From: Streptomyces akebiae
GTDB lineage: Bacteria; Actinomycetota; Actinomycetes; Streptomycetales; Streptomycetaceae
Assembly (NCBI RefSeq): GCF_019599145.1
Contig: NZ_CP080647.1
Location: forward strand, 9,486,001-9,550,000
Reading direction: 5' to 3'
DNA: 64,000 nucleotides
Below, one piece after another: positions 1 through 7,883 of this stretch. Each line of letters begins with the position of its first letter. Position 1 is the first letter of the stretch. The position numbers and the translations under genes are program-made. A model generated the notes under the pieces. The model was given only the letters and a program-made list of their open reading frames with translations. It was not told the DNA's origin and made no database searches.

Positions 1-348
1 CGGGCGCACGCCCCAGCTCTCGCTCACCGCGGCGACCATCGCGAGCCCTCGGCCGCAGGTGGCGAAGGGATCCGCGTCCTGGACGACCGGGAGACGGGGG
101 TCGTGGTCGTGCACCGAGACCGTGAGCCGGCCGAGGAGCAACTCCATCTCCACGGTGCACGTCTTGTCCGGTTCCGCGTGCCGGTGGACGTTGGACAGCA
201 GCTCGGTCACCCCGAGTGCGGCCCGCTCGATCAAGGGATCCAGATGCCAGTAGCGCAATTGCGCAGATACGATTCTGCGGACCTGGCCGATCCGCGACGG
301 CAGGGCTTGGAGCTCCACCGTGCAGTGCCTGCTTTGCTGGCTGATCAC
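1..348 (-). CDS. ATP-binding anti-sigma/SpoIIAB-like protein (3' end cut by window edge)
   Basis: About 116 residues are visible on the minus strand before the window ends. The N-terminal half has the helix pattern of HATPase_c_2 regulators, with an N-box-like segment ELLSNVHRHAE. Further on, HDHDP and GRGLAMV correspond to the G1/G2 ATP-lid region. Family members are RsbW/SpoIIAB-type serine kinases or ATPases that bind sigma factors or anti-anti-sigma proteins. I chose the GTG at 348 because GGGGAG lies 8 bases upstream; the frame stays open further upstream, so an earlier start is possible. The C-terminus lies beyond base 1. The partner is unknown. Confidence 0.8.
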   Translation of the reverse strand, partial: MISQQSRHCTVELQALPSRIGQVRRIVSAQLRYWHLDPLIERAALGVTELLSNVHRHAEPDKTCTVEMELLLGRLTVSVHDHDPRLPVVQDADPFATCGRGLAMVAAVSESWGVRP

Positions 349-619
349 GGCTGCGACTCCCCGAATTGAGTCCGGAAGAAGATCGGAGTACGGATCCAGC
401 GAGGTGGCTGGGCGAAAAACGCCGCCTGCTGTGGTGCGGCCGCCTACGACTGCCGCCTGGGGCGGAGGCCGGAGCCGCCGCCTGCTCCTGGGGTGGCTGT
501 CGACGACCGCCGCCCGCTGACGTGGCCGGCGGGCTGGTTCGCAGCGTTATCGCCGGTAAACCCAGAGTGACGTGAGACCAGAGTGACCCAGGGGGCCCGG
601 TCCCGCAACTCGCGGTTCG
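349..619. other. Intergenic stretch without a recognised gene
   Basis: This stretch lies between two minus-strand genes. Several open frames cross it, but none has a recognisable protein or a convincing ribosome site. It probably holds the promoter of the anti-sigma-like gene; I see no clear -10/-35 pair. Confidence 0.5.
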
Positions 620-943
620 TCAGCTGCTGCGACCGGCCGCCTTGCGCACCGCCTCTATGAACCGGCGCGCGGACGGTGGACCGGGCTTCCCCGGAGCCGG
701 GTCGTGCTCGTTCAGCGTGAGCGTGTAGCGGGTGCCGTTGACATCGGCCAACGCCCGGTCCTCGTTGGCGAACCAGGGCTTCGAGGCCCGGACCGCCTGC
801 ACCGGCGCGCTGTCGATCTCGCTGCCGTAACTGGTGAGCAACTGCAGTCGGCCGTCCTCGATCCGGACCTGCCCCGCCCGGGTGAGCTGCCGCAACCTCT
901 TCCCGATCCGCACGCCCGTGGCCGTGAACTCCGGCTCGGCCAT
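620..943 (-). CDS. Small conserved hypothetical protein (107 aa)
   Basis: A 107-residue soluble protein starting MAEPEFTATGVRIGKRLRQL. It is basic at the N-terminus, ends in basic residues, and has no signal peptide or membrane segment. The central part (YGSEIDSAPV, then TRYTLTL) reads like short alternating beta strands. I recall similar small proteins in Streptomyces but know no function for them. It stands alone on the minus strand, divergent from the PLP enzyme. Coding is supported by codon composition and by a clean ATG start in a GC-rich frame. Confidence 0.7.
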   Translation of the reverse strand: MAEPEFTATGVRIGKRLRQLTRAGQVRIEDGRLQLLTSYGSEIDSAPVQAVRASKPWFANEDRALADVNGTRYTLTLNEHDPAPGKPGPPSARRFIEAVRKAAGRSS

Positions 944-1298
944 GTACTCCGCCCCCTAGTGCGCTTCGGCTGTGCCTGTCGTCTGATCCGTCGCGGACCG
1001 TGATCCAGTGTGCCCGAGATCGCCTCCCCCTGGACGGCCCCGGTGGCGTCGACTCGGCCCGTGCGGTGAAGTCTGCACGTCCCCCGCGTCGAGCACCAGT
1101 GCGCACGGTGGACCGGGAGCGGGGTTCCGGCGCATGCGCGGCATGCGCCCCCCATGCGCCCCGCGCATCCTTGCCACAGGAGTGTCTTTGAGGGGCTCAA
1201 AGGCATGTTTATGCAGGTGAGAAGCGTGCGGAAGGTGTCTATCATCGGGGCGTCCGACGCCGCGACCCGCCGTCGGCGCAATGCGTGAGGAGCACGCC
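944..1298. promoter_or_regulatory. Divergent intergenic region with CATGCGC repeats
   Basis: About 355 bases separate two divergent genes. Around 1131-1165 the heptamer CATGCGC occurs three times within about 35 bases, followed by a GCGCAT. A TATCAT at 1240-1245 could be a -10 box for the PLP gene, but no good -35 lies at the right distance. GAGGAG just before 1299 is the ribosome site of the next gene. No gene is visible here. Confidence 0.35.
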
Positions 1299-2423
1299 GT
1301 GAGCACCGCCCACCCCACCCGTCCTGGCGCCACCCTCGACGTCGACCACAGCGACACCGAGTACCGCCGCTGGCTCAAAGAAGCCGTGCGCAAGGTCCAG
1401 GCCGACGCCAACCGCTCCGCCGACACCCATCTGCTGCGCTTCCCGCTGCCCGAGAGATGGGGGATCGACCTGTATCTCAAGGACGAGTCGACCCATCCCA
1501 CCGGCAGTCTGAAGCACCGTCTGGCCCGCTCCCTCTTCCTCTACGGCCTGTGCAACGGCTGGATCCGGCCGGGCCGCCCGGTCATCGAGGCCTCCAGCGG
1601 ATCCACAGCCGTCTCCGAGGCGTACTTCGCCAAACTGATCGGCGTCCCCTTCATCGCCGTCATGCCCCGCACGACCAGCGCCGAGAAGATCCGTCTGATC
1701 GAGTTCCACGGCGGCCGCTGCCACTTCGTCGACGACTCACGGAAGATGTACGAGGAGTCGGCCCGTCTCGCGGTGGAGACCGGCGGGCACTACATGGACC
1801 AGTTCACCTACGCCGAGCGGGCCACGGACTGGCGCGGCAACAACAACATCGCCGAATCCGTCTTCCGCCAACTCCGGCTGGAGCGCTTCCCCGAGCCCGC
1901 CTGGATCGTCGCCACCGCCGGGACCGGCGGCACCTCCGCGACCATCGCCCGCTACGTCCACTACATGCAGTACGACACCCGCATCTGCGTCGCCGACCCG
2001 GAGAACTCCTGTTTCTTCGAGGGCTGGACCACCGGCGACCCCGACGTCACCTGCGACTGCGGCTCACGCATCGAGGGCATCGGCCGTCCCCGCATGGAGC
2101 CCAGCTTCGTCCCCGGCGCCGTCGACCGCATGATGAAGGTCCCCGACGCCGCCAGCGTCGCCGCCGTCAGAGCCCTGGAGAACGCGATCGGCCGCAAGGC
2201 CGGAGGCTCCACCGGCACGGGTCTGTGGAGCGCTCTCAAGATCATCGCCGAGATGGTCGCCGAGGGCCGCCAGGGCAGCGTGGTCACCCTCCTGTGCGAC
2301 CCGGGCGACCGCTACCTCGACAAGTACTACTCCGACGAGTGGCTGGGGCGACATGGCCTGGACATCGAGCCGTACGCGGCGGCGATCGAGAGGCTGCTGG
2401 TCACGGGGGTCTGGACGGACTGA
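1299..2423 (+). CDS. PLP-dependent cysteine synthase-family enzyme (possible L-cysteine desulfhydrase)
   Basis: A 374-residue fold-type II PLP enzyme. The Schiff-base lysine lies in [13 protein letters not shown], the substrate loop in [12 protein letters not shown], and the phosphate-binding glycine loop in [12 protein letters not shown]. This matches cysteine synthase/cystathionine beta-synthase proteins; the longer actinobacterial subgroup has been linked to cysteine desulfhydration (Cds1-like). It is longer than CysK (about 310 aa), with an extra region containing [18 protein letters not shown] chose GTG 1299 over ATG 1281 because GAGGAG sits 6 bases before the GTG. It stands alone. A role in cysteine or H2S metabolism is inferred from family. 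Confidence 0.85.
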   Translation: MSTAHPTRPGATLDVDHSDTEYRRWLKEAVRKVQADANRSADTHLLRFPLPERWGIDLYLKDESTHPTGSLKHRLARSLFLYGLCNGWIRPGRPVIEASSGSTAVSEAYFAKLIGVPFIAVMPRTTSAEKIRLIEFHGGRCHFVDDSRKMYEESARLAVETGGHYMDQFTYAERATDWRGNNNIAESVFRQLRLERFPEPAWIVATAGTGGTSATIARYVHYMQYDTRICVADPENSCFFEGWTTGDPDVTCDCGSRIEGIGRPRMEPSFVPGAVDRMMKVPDAASVAAVRALENAIGRKAGGSTGTGLWSALKIIAEMVAEGRQGSVVTLLCDPGDRYLDKYYSDEWLGRHGLDIEPYAAAIERLLVTGVWTD

Positions 2424-2450
2424 GGTGCCCTTTTGCTCCGCCGTGCGCTT

Positions 2451-2472
2451 CCGCGCCCCGCCAGGGGCGCGG
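2451..2472. terminator. Bidirectional hairpin between convergent genes
   Basis: CCGCGCCCC and its complement GGGGCGCGG flank a 4-base loop, giving a 9-bp stem. It lies between the convergent stops of the PLP enzyme and the DeoR gene. The bases after it (GGGGAACCGCGCGACCAGCC) resemble a sequence that often follows genes in Streptomyces. Confidence 0.6.
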
Positions 2473-2535
2473 GGAACCGCGCGACCAGCCACGAACGGCC
2501 CGCGGCCTTGAACGCGCCCTCAGCCGAACCGGCGC

Positions 2536-3369
2536 TCAGACATCCGCGCCGTCCTCCTCGTCCTCCCCCGCCACCACCAGCCGCCGCAGATGCTCGGAGA
2601 TCTCGGCCCGCGCCTGCGCGGCCAACCCCGCATCGGTCACCAACGTGTCGACCTGCTCCAACGCGGCGAAGGAACTCAACCCCACCGTCCCCCACTTGGT
2701 GTGGTCGGCCACCACCACGACCCGCCGCGCCGACTGCACGAGACGACGGTTGGTCTCGGCCTCCGCCAGATTCGGCGTGGACAGACCCGCCTCGACCGAT
2801 ATCCCGTGCACACCGAGGAAGAGCACATCGAAGTGGAGCGCCGCGATCGCCTGATCGGCCACCGGCCCCACCAACGAGTCGGACGGCGTCCGCACGCCAC
2901 CGGTGAGCACGACGGTCGCCGCACCCTGCCGGGGGCCCGTCGTGCGCTGAGCCGCGTGGAAGACGTCGGCGACCCGCACCGAGTTGGTGACCACGGTGAG
3001 ATCGGGCACGTCCACGAGACGGTGTGCCAGCGCGTACGTCGTCGTGCCGCCCGAAAGAGCGATCGCCGAGCCCGGCGCCACCAGCTCCGCGGCCGCCCGT
3101 GCGATGTCCTCCTTGGCGGTCAGCTCCAGCCCGGACTTCGCCTCGAAACCCGGCTCGTGGGTGCTTGCCTCGGCCACCGGCACCGCACCGCCGTGCACCT
3201 TCTCCACCGCGCCCTGACGGGCCAGCGCGTCCAGATCGCGACGCACGGTCATGTCCGACACACCGAGTCTGCGCGTCAGCTCGTTGACCCGGACCCCGCC
3301 CCGCCGTCGCACCTCGTCGAGGATCAGGGCTCGGCGCTGCTCCGCGAGGAGGTTCTGGTTCTCACTCAC
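2536..3369 (-). CDS. DeoR/GlpR-family transcriptional regulator
   Basis: A 277-residue DeoR-family regulator. The N-terminal winged helix-turn-helix covers residues 15-60 (VNELTRRLGVSDMTVRRDL, then VHGGAV). A DeoRC sugar-phosphate sensor domain follows (ALSGGTTTYALAHRL, VVLTGGVRTPSDSLVGP, VVVADHTKWG). The family usually represses sugar catabolism operons and binds phosphorylated sugars. No sugar operon adjoins it, so the target is unknown; autoregulation or control of a distant locus is possible. The C-terminal tail is acidic (GEDEEDGADV). Confidence 0.9.
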   Translation of the reverse strand: MSENQNLLAEQRRALILDEVRRRGGVRVNELTRRLGVSDMTVRRDLDALARQGAVEKVHGGAVPVAEASTHEPGFEAKSGLELTAKEDIARAAAELVAPGSAIALSGGTTTYALAHRLVDVPDLTVVTNSVRVADVFHAAQRTTGPRQGAATVVLTGGVRTPSDSLVGPVADQAIAALHFDVLFLGVHGISVEAGLSTPNLAEAETNRRLVQSARRVVVVADHTKWGTVGLSSFAALEQVDTLVTDAGLAAQARAEISEHLRRLVVAGEDEEDGADV

Positions 3370-3660
3370 GCTCGCTCCGGTCCTCTCGCCCCATCACGCC
3401 CGACACGCCTTCCCTACCCCTTCCGACAAGGACATTCCCCCGTCCCCGGTCCCGAGGACGTCCCATATTCGCACGGCCCACCACCGGTGACGCCACTCCC
3501 CGCACGGTCGCGCGCACGTCATGCTCCGCTCCTCGCGCCCGCCACTATCACATGGATCGGGGAGATTCGGTGATCACAGGTGTATGACGCCCTACGAGGG
3601 GCGATCATCAGTGCCTGCACCTCACACCGACTTGCGGCGCATCACGGGGGAAGCGGAACA
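3370..3660. promoter_or_regulatory. Divergent promoter region, no clear boxes
   Basis: 291 bases lie between the divergent DeoR and membrane-hydrolase genes. It must hold both promoters, but I cannot point to a convincing pair or operator. GGGGGAAG shortly before 3661 is the likely ribosome site of the plus-strand gene. Confidence 0.35.
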
Positions 3661-6237
3661 GTGGATCGTGCGAGGGAACATACGACACCGGCGGAACCCA
3701 GGGAACACGCGGAAGCGCGGGACGACGGTCCGCACGCCGATTCCGGCCGTTCCACGACGGACGCGACCGCCCTCGAACTCCTGGTCCACGGCGTCGGCGG
3801 CACCACCCCCGAACGCATGCTCGACGATCCCCGCACGGTCCGCGTCACCGGCGACGACACGGCCGCGGTCTTCCGGCGCATCGACGACGCCGACGCGGAG
3901 AAACGTCCCGCCGACTACCGCGGCAAGCCCGTCCCCGAGGCCTACGTCTGGTGCAACCTCACCTCCGGGAACAGCTCGCGTGCCCTGTGGCTGTTGCTGC
4001 TGCCGTTCATGGTCGTCAACCTCGCGCACTGGATGCGCCCCAGCTCCCGCGGCCGCCGAAGCACGGTACGTCTCTACGGCCTCCTCGTCCGCCTGGCCGG
4101 CCTGACCCTGACCGTGCTGCTCGTCGCGGCGGCCTGCGAGGTCGCGCTCGACCTGACCGCCTGGCAGTGCGCGGGCGCACGCGCGTGCGCGGAGGCGCAC
4201 ACCTGGCTCGGCTTCCTCTCTCCGGCCGTCTCCGACGGCGGCTGGTGGAGCCAGCCCGGCCGCCGCCTCGCCGTGGCGGCCGTGGTGCCCACCGCGCTGA
4301 CCGGTCTCCTGTGGTACCTCTCCCACCGCACCTGGAGCGAGTACGAGTCCCAGCGCCCGATGGACCGCGACGACGGCCGTCCCGAGGACGAGAAGACGGC
4401 ACCCGACGCAGCCGGTGGCGGCGACGCGACGCACCTCGCAGCCGACATCGAGGACACGACCCGCGTCGCACTCGGCCGGCCCGGCTTCTGGTACGGCCGC
4501 CGTCTCGTCGCCAGGCTCCGCGCCGCCCACGCGGCGGCCGGATTCCTCACCGTCGCGGCGGCGGTCGGCACCTCGGCCGCCCGCCACGACCGCCGAACGG
4601 ACGGACCTGCCCTCCTGGAACTCCTGGGCTGGCTGCTGAACTCGGCCCTCGTGCTGCTGGCGGGGACCGTCGTCTGGGTGGTCTGCCGCAGGGGCCGCAG
4701 CGAGCGGCGCCTCGACACACGCCTCGACGGGACCGTGGTCCGCCGCCTGCCCGCCTGCTCGATCGCCGTGCTCGTCCTGGCCGTGGTGTACGCCGGGTGG
4801 TCGCGCCCCGGCTGGAGGTCGACGGGTCGGCTGCCGGGCGACCTGACCTTCGGCGGGATCACCCTGGTGCAGGGCCTGCTCGTCATGGCGCTCGGCGTGG
4901 TCGCCCACACCCTGTACCGCTCCCGCCCCGACCCCCGCACCGCCATGTACGGTCTGGCCGGCCCCGCCGTCGCGATGCTCGCCTGCGCCCTCGGCGGCGT
5001 GATGTCCGCCGGTGTCGCCCAGCGCGTCGCCGACTGGCTGGGCGGCACCGACGACGCCCTCTCCGGCCCACCCGTCCTCCTCACCTGGCAGGCCTCCGTC
5101 ATCCCGCCCCTCCTCGTGGTCCTCCTCGGCCTCCTCGGCTGGCTGGCCCGCCGCACCTGGGTCCTGCGCAGAGCGGAGACGGCGGCGGTGGAGCGGGAGT
5201 ACGGCCTGGTCGGCGAAGGGCCGCAGGAGCAGGCGAAGGGACTGCCGGGCCAGGAAGGGGTGCCGGACCCAGGAGGACCGTCGAGCCCGGTGGAACCGTC
5301 CGTCCCGCGCGAGCCGACGGCGCCGGGGGGCCCTGGCGGGCCGCGGCCCGAGGAGCACGAGGCGCAGGACGCCGGCCGTACCCGCCGCATCGCGCGCACC
5401 CGCGCCATGGCGGCCCTCACCGACCGGGCGCCACGCATCGTCGCCGTCACCTCCACGGTGACCCTGCTGCTCGGCGCCGCTGCCCTCACCGGCGCCCTGG
5501 TGACGGGCGAGACACCGGCGAGGGCGGCGCAGGGCTCGTACGACGTCGTCGAGGGAGCCGCCCAGACCGCGCAGGCACTGGGATCCTGGCTGATCGGCGT
5601 GGGCTTCCTGCTGTTCGTCACCTGGGGCCGCCGGGCCTACAAGGACGCCTCGGCGCGGCGGACGATCGGCATCCTCTGGGACGTGGGCACCTTCTGGCCC
5701 CGCGCCGCACACCCGTTCGCACCGCCCTGCTACGCCGAGCGGGCCGTACCCGACCTGACCTGGCGCATGGCGACCTGGACCCGCGCCACCGGCGGCCGGC
5801 TCGTCATCTCCGGCCACTCCCAGGGCAGCGTCCTCGCGGCGGCCGCCGCCTGGCAGCTGACCCCGTCGGTCCGCGGACGCGTCGCGCTGCTCACCTACGG
5901 CTCACCGCTGGAGCGGCTCTACGGACGCTGGTTCCCCGCCCACTTCGGCCCGGAGCCGCTCGCGGCCCTGCACCGGGAGGTCGACCGCTGGCGCAACCTG
6001 TACCGCCGCACCGACCCCATCGGCGGCCCCGTGCGACTGACGAGCCGGCACGGGCCGCAGGTCGACGCCGAGCCCTTCCCGGACCCGCTCGCCTACGGCC
6101 GCACCGGCGCCCACCCGCTGCCCGCCCCGATCCTCGGCCACTCCGACTACCAGGCCGACCCGGCCTTCGTGGCCGAACGGAAGCATCTGCTGGACCGACT
6201 CGGCACCGAGCTGCCCGGCCCGCGGACGTCGCCCTAG
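3661..6237 (+). CDS. Large polytopic membrane protein with split alpha/beta-hydrolase motifs
   Basis: An 858-residue protein. Near residue 40 it has LELLVHGVGGTTPERM, an oxyanion-type HG motif. Many hydrophobic segments follow (for example LWLLLLPFMVVNL, LTLTVLLVAAACEVAL, IAVLVLAVVYAG, VTLLLGAAALTGALV). The C-terminus has GRLVISGHSQGSVLAAAAA, with a nucleophile-elbow serine near residue 720, then an acid candidate in RRTDPIGGP and a histidine candidate in ILGHSDYQ. This looks like an esterase/lipase core interrupted by a membrane domain; the substrate is unknown. A proline/glycine-rich cytoplasmic loop lies near residues 540-580. GTG 3661 was preferred over an upstream start on ribosome-site grounds. 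Its stop overlaps the convergent gene's stop. Confidence 0.75.
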   Translation: MDRAREHTTPAEPREHAEARDDGPHADSGRSTTDATALELLVHGVGGTTPERMLDDPRTVRVTGDDTAAVFRRIDDADAEKRPADYRGKPVPEAYVWCNLTSGNSSRALWLLLLPFMVVNLAHWMRPSSRGRRSTVRLYGLLVRLAGLTLTVLLVAAACEVALDLTAWQCAGARACAEAHTWLGFLSPAVSDGGWWSQPGRRLAVAAVVPTALTGLLWYLSHRTWSEYESQRPMDRDDGRPEDEKTAPDAAGGGDATHLAADIEDTTRVALGRPGFWYGRRLVARLRAAHAAAGFLTVAAAVGTSAARHDRRTDGPALLELLGWLLNSALVLLAGTVVWVVCRRGRSERRLDTRLDGTVVRRLPACSIAVLVLAVVYAGWSRPGWRSTGRLPGDLTFGGITLVQGLLVMALGVVAHTLYRSRPDPRTAMYGLAGPAVAMLACALGGVMSAGVAQRVADWLGGTDDALSGPPVLLTWQASVIPPLLVVLLGLLGWLARRTWVLRRAETAAVEREYGLVGEGPQEQAKGLPGQEGVPDPGGPSSPVEPSVPREPTAPGGPGGPRPEEHEAQDAGRTRRIARTRAMAALTDRAPRIVAVTSTVTLLLGAAALTGALVTGETPARAAQGSYDVVEGAAQTAQALGSWLIGVGFLLFVTWGRRAYKDASARRTIGILWDVGTFWPRAAHPFAPPCYAERAVPDLTWRMATWTRATGGRLVISGHSQGSVLAAAAAWQLTPSVRGRVALLTYGSPLERLYGRWFPAHFGPEPLAALHREVDRWRNLYRRTDPIGGPVRLTSRHGPQVDAEPFPDPLAYGRTGAHPLPAPILGHSDYQADPAFVAERKHLLDRLGTELPGPRTSP

Positions 6238-7730
6238 TCCGGGCAGGTGACATCCCGCGCGGGGCGCTCGCCCGTGGTCAGGAACGAGGTCACGGCATGG
6301 TTGCCGCAGGCGTTGCCCGTCCCCAGGTAGACGCCGTGACCGCCCCGCTCGACCGTGACGAGCCGCGCCCGGTCGCCGAAGGCCCGACGCATCCGCAACG
6401 CCCCGACGTACGGGGTGGCCGGGTCCCGTCGGTTCTGGATCATCAGGATGTTGGACGGGCCCCGGTCGGTGAGCCTCGTGGGCTGGTCGGCGGGGGTGTC
6501 CTTCCAGAAGGCGCAGGGGAAGATGTTGCCCGGCAGTCCGGCCGTGAGCGGATACCGCGCCCGGTTCGCGGCCACCGCCCGCTCGTACCCGGCCACCGAC
6601 CGGGGCCAGCGCACATCGTTGCAGATCACGGCCATCGTGACGGCGGCGTCCTCGTCACTGAGCGGTCCGGCGACCGCCGGCGGCAGCACCGGGGTGGCGT
6701 CCGGCGTCATGGCCGCACGCATCAGCCCCGCCAGCCGGGGGAAGACGGCGTCGTCGTAGAGGGAGTCGTACATGACCTGCCTCAGCAGGTTGCCGGTGAG
6801 CGGCACGCCCGGTGTCGTCGACTCCCTCGGCGCGCGGTCCAGCTCCGCCGCCAAGGAGAGGAACAACGGCCGGATCTCCGCGGCCCGCCGGGCGAGCCGC
6901 AGACCCTGCGCGTCCCGGGCCGGATCGGCGGCCCAGGCCGCGAAGTCCGGGAACCGGTCCTCCGCGCCGACCGCCATGTTCGCCACCCAGGCCCTCTCGA
7001 CCCGCCGAGGATCGGGGTCGTCGTTACTGTCCAGCACCCAACGGTCGGTGCGCTCGGGGTACTTCTGCGCGTACACGGCGCCGACATAGGACCCGTACGA
7101 CACGCCGTACGCCGACAGCTTGTCCTCGCCCAGGGCCTGCCGCAGGCGGTCGATGTCGCGTACCTCGTTGGCGGTGCTGAGGCTGCGCAGCACGGCACCG
7201 CCGTTGCGGGCGCACGACTCGGCGGTGCGGCGGGAGCGGGCGACGTTCTCCGCGATGCCGCCGTCCGGCGCGGGCCAGGGTCGTAGGGTCACCAAGTGCC
7301 GGTCGGCTGGGGGGAGTTCACAGGACGCCCGGGTGCTGGCTCCCACGCCGCGCGGGTCGAGGCTCACGATGTCGTACGTGGCGCCGAGTTCACGGCGCAG
7401 TGCCTCGCCCTGCCGGGTGAGTCTGGCGATGCCGGAGCCGCCGGGGCCACCGGGGAGGACGAGCAGGGTGCCGCGTCGGGCTTCGGGGCGCTCACTGGGC
7501 AGTCGGGAGACCGCGATGCGCAACCGGGGGCCGTCGGGGGCCCGGTAGTCGACCGGCACGGTCAACACGGCGCACTCCTGGCCGGCCGGACCGCCCGGCT
7601 GGACACAGGGGCGCCAGGCGAGCGCGGGTGAGGACGACGAGGCGAGAGCCGGGGTCGTGGCCGTCAGCACGGTGCCGACGACCGAGGCGGTCAGGGCGAG
7701 GACCAGGACGTTTCGCGTGCGAAGTGTCAT
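6234..7730 (-). CDS. Secreted alpha/beta-hydrolase, tripeptidyl aminopeptidase-like
   Basis: A 498-residue protein with a signal peptide (MTLRTRNVLVLALTASVVG, then a site near TPALA). It has an oxyanion motif LLVLPGGPGGSG, a nucleophile elbow in YGVSYGSYVG, an acid in RRDPATPYVGA, and the catalytic histidine in ERGGHGVYLG. This is the pattern of the secreted Streptomyces SlpD/SlpE-Tap family (TAP C-terminal domain), which removes N-terminal tripeptides or hydrolyses esters outside the cell. I chose ATG 7730 because the residues upstream of it do not look like a signal peptide. Its stop shares bases with the convergent neighbour's stop (CTAG). Confidence 0.88.
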   Translation of the reverse strand: MTLRTRNVLVLALTASVVGTVLTATTPALASSSSPALAWRPCVQPGGPAGQECAVLTVPVDYRAPDGPRLRIAVSRLPSERPEARRGTLLVLPGGPGGSGIARLTRQGEALRRELGATYDIVSLDPRGVGASTRASCELPPADRHLVTLRPWPAPDGGIAENVARSRRTAESCARNGGAVLRSLSTANEVRDIDRLRQALGEDKLSAYGVSYGSYVGAVYAQKYPERTDRWVLDSNDDPDPRRVERAWVANMAVGAEDRFPDFAAWAADPARDAQGLRLARRAAEIRPLFLSLAAELDRAPRESTTPGVPLTGNLLRQVMYDSLYDDAVFPRLAGLMRAAMTPDATPVLPPAVAGPLSDEDAAVTMAVICNDVRWPRSVAGYERAVAANRARYPLTAGLPGNIFPCAFWKDTPADQPTRLTDRGPSNILMIQNRRDPATPYVGALRMRRAFGDRARLVTVERGGHGVYLGTGNACGNHAVTSFLTTGERPARDVTCPD

Positions 7731-7883
7731 GGCCCCATGCTGTCCAAGGGGCCACTGCCGCCCCATCCGGCAACCCGGTCACTCGGGGGTGGGGTTGGCC
7801 CCCGGCCTACGGACCTGCAGCCCCCCGGCCTCCGGGTGCGCCGTCCCCGTCCGGCGGAGCCGTCGCACCCGCCGGCGGCGGGC

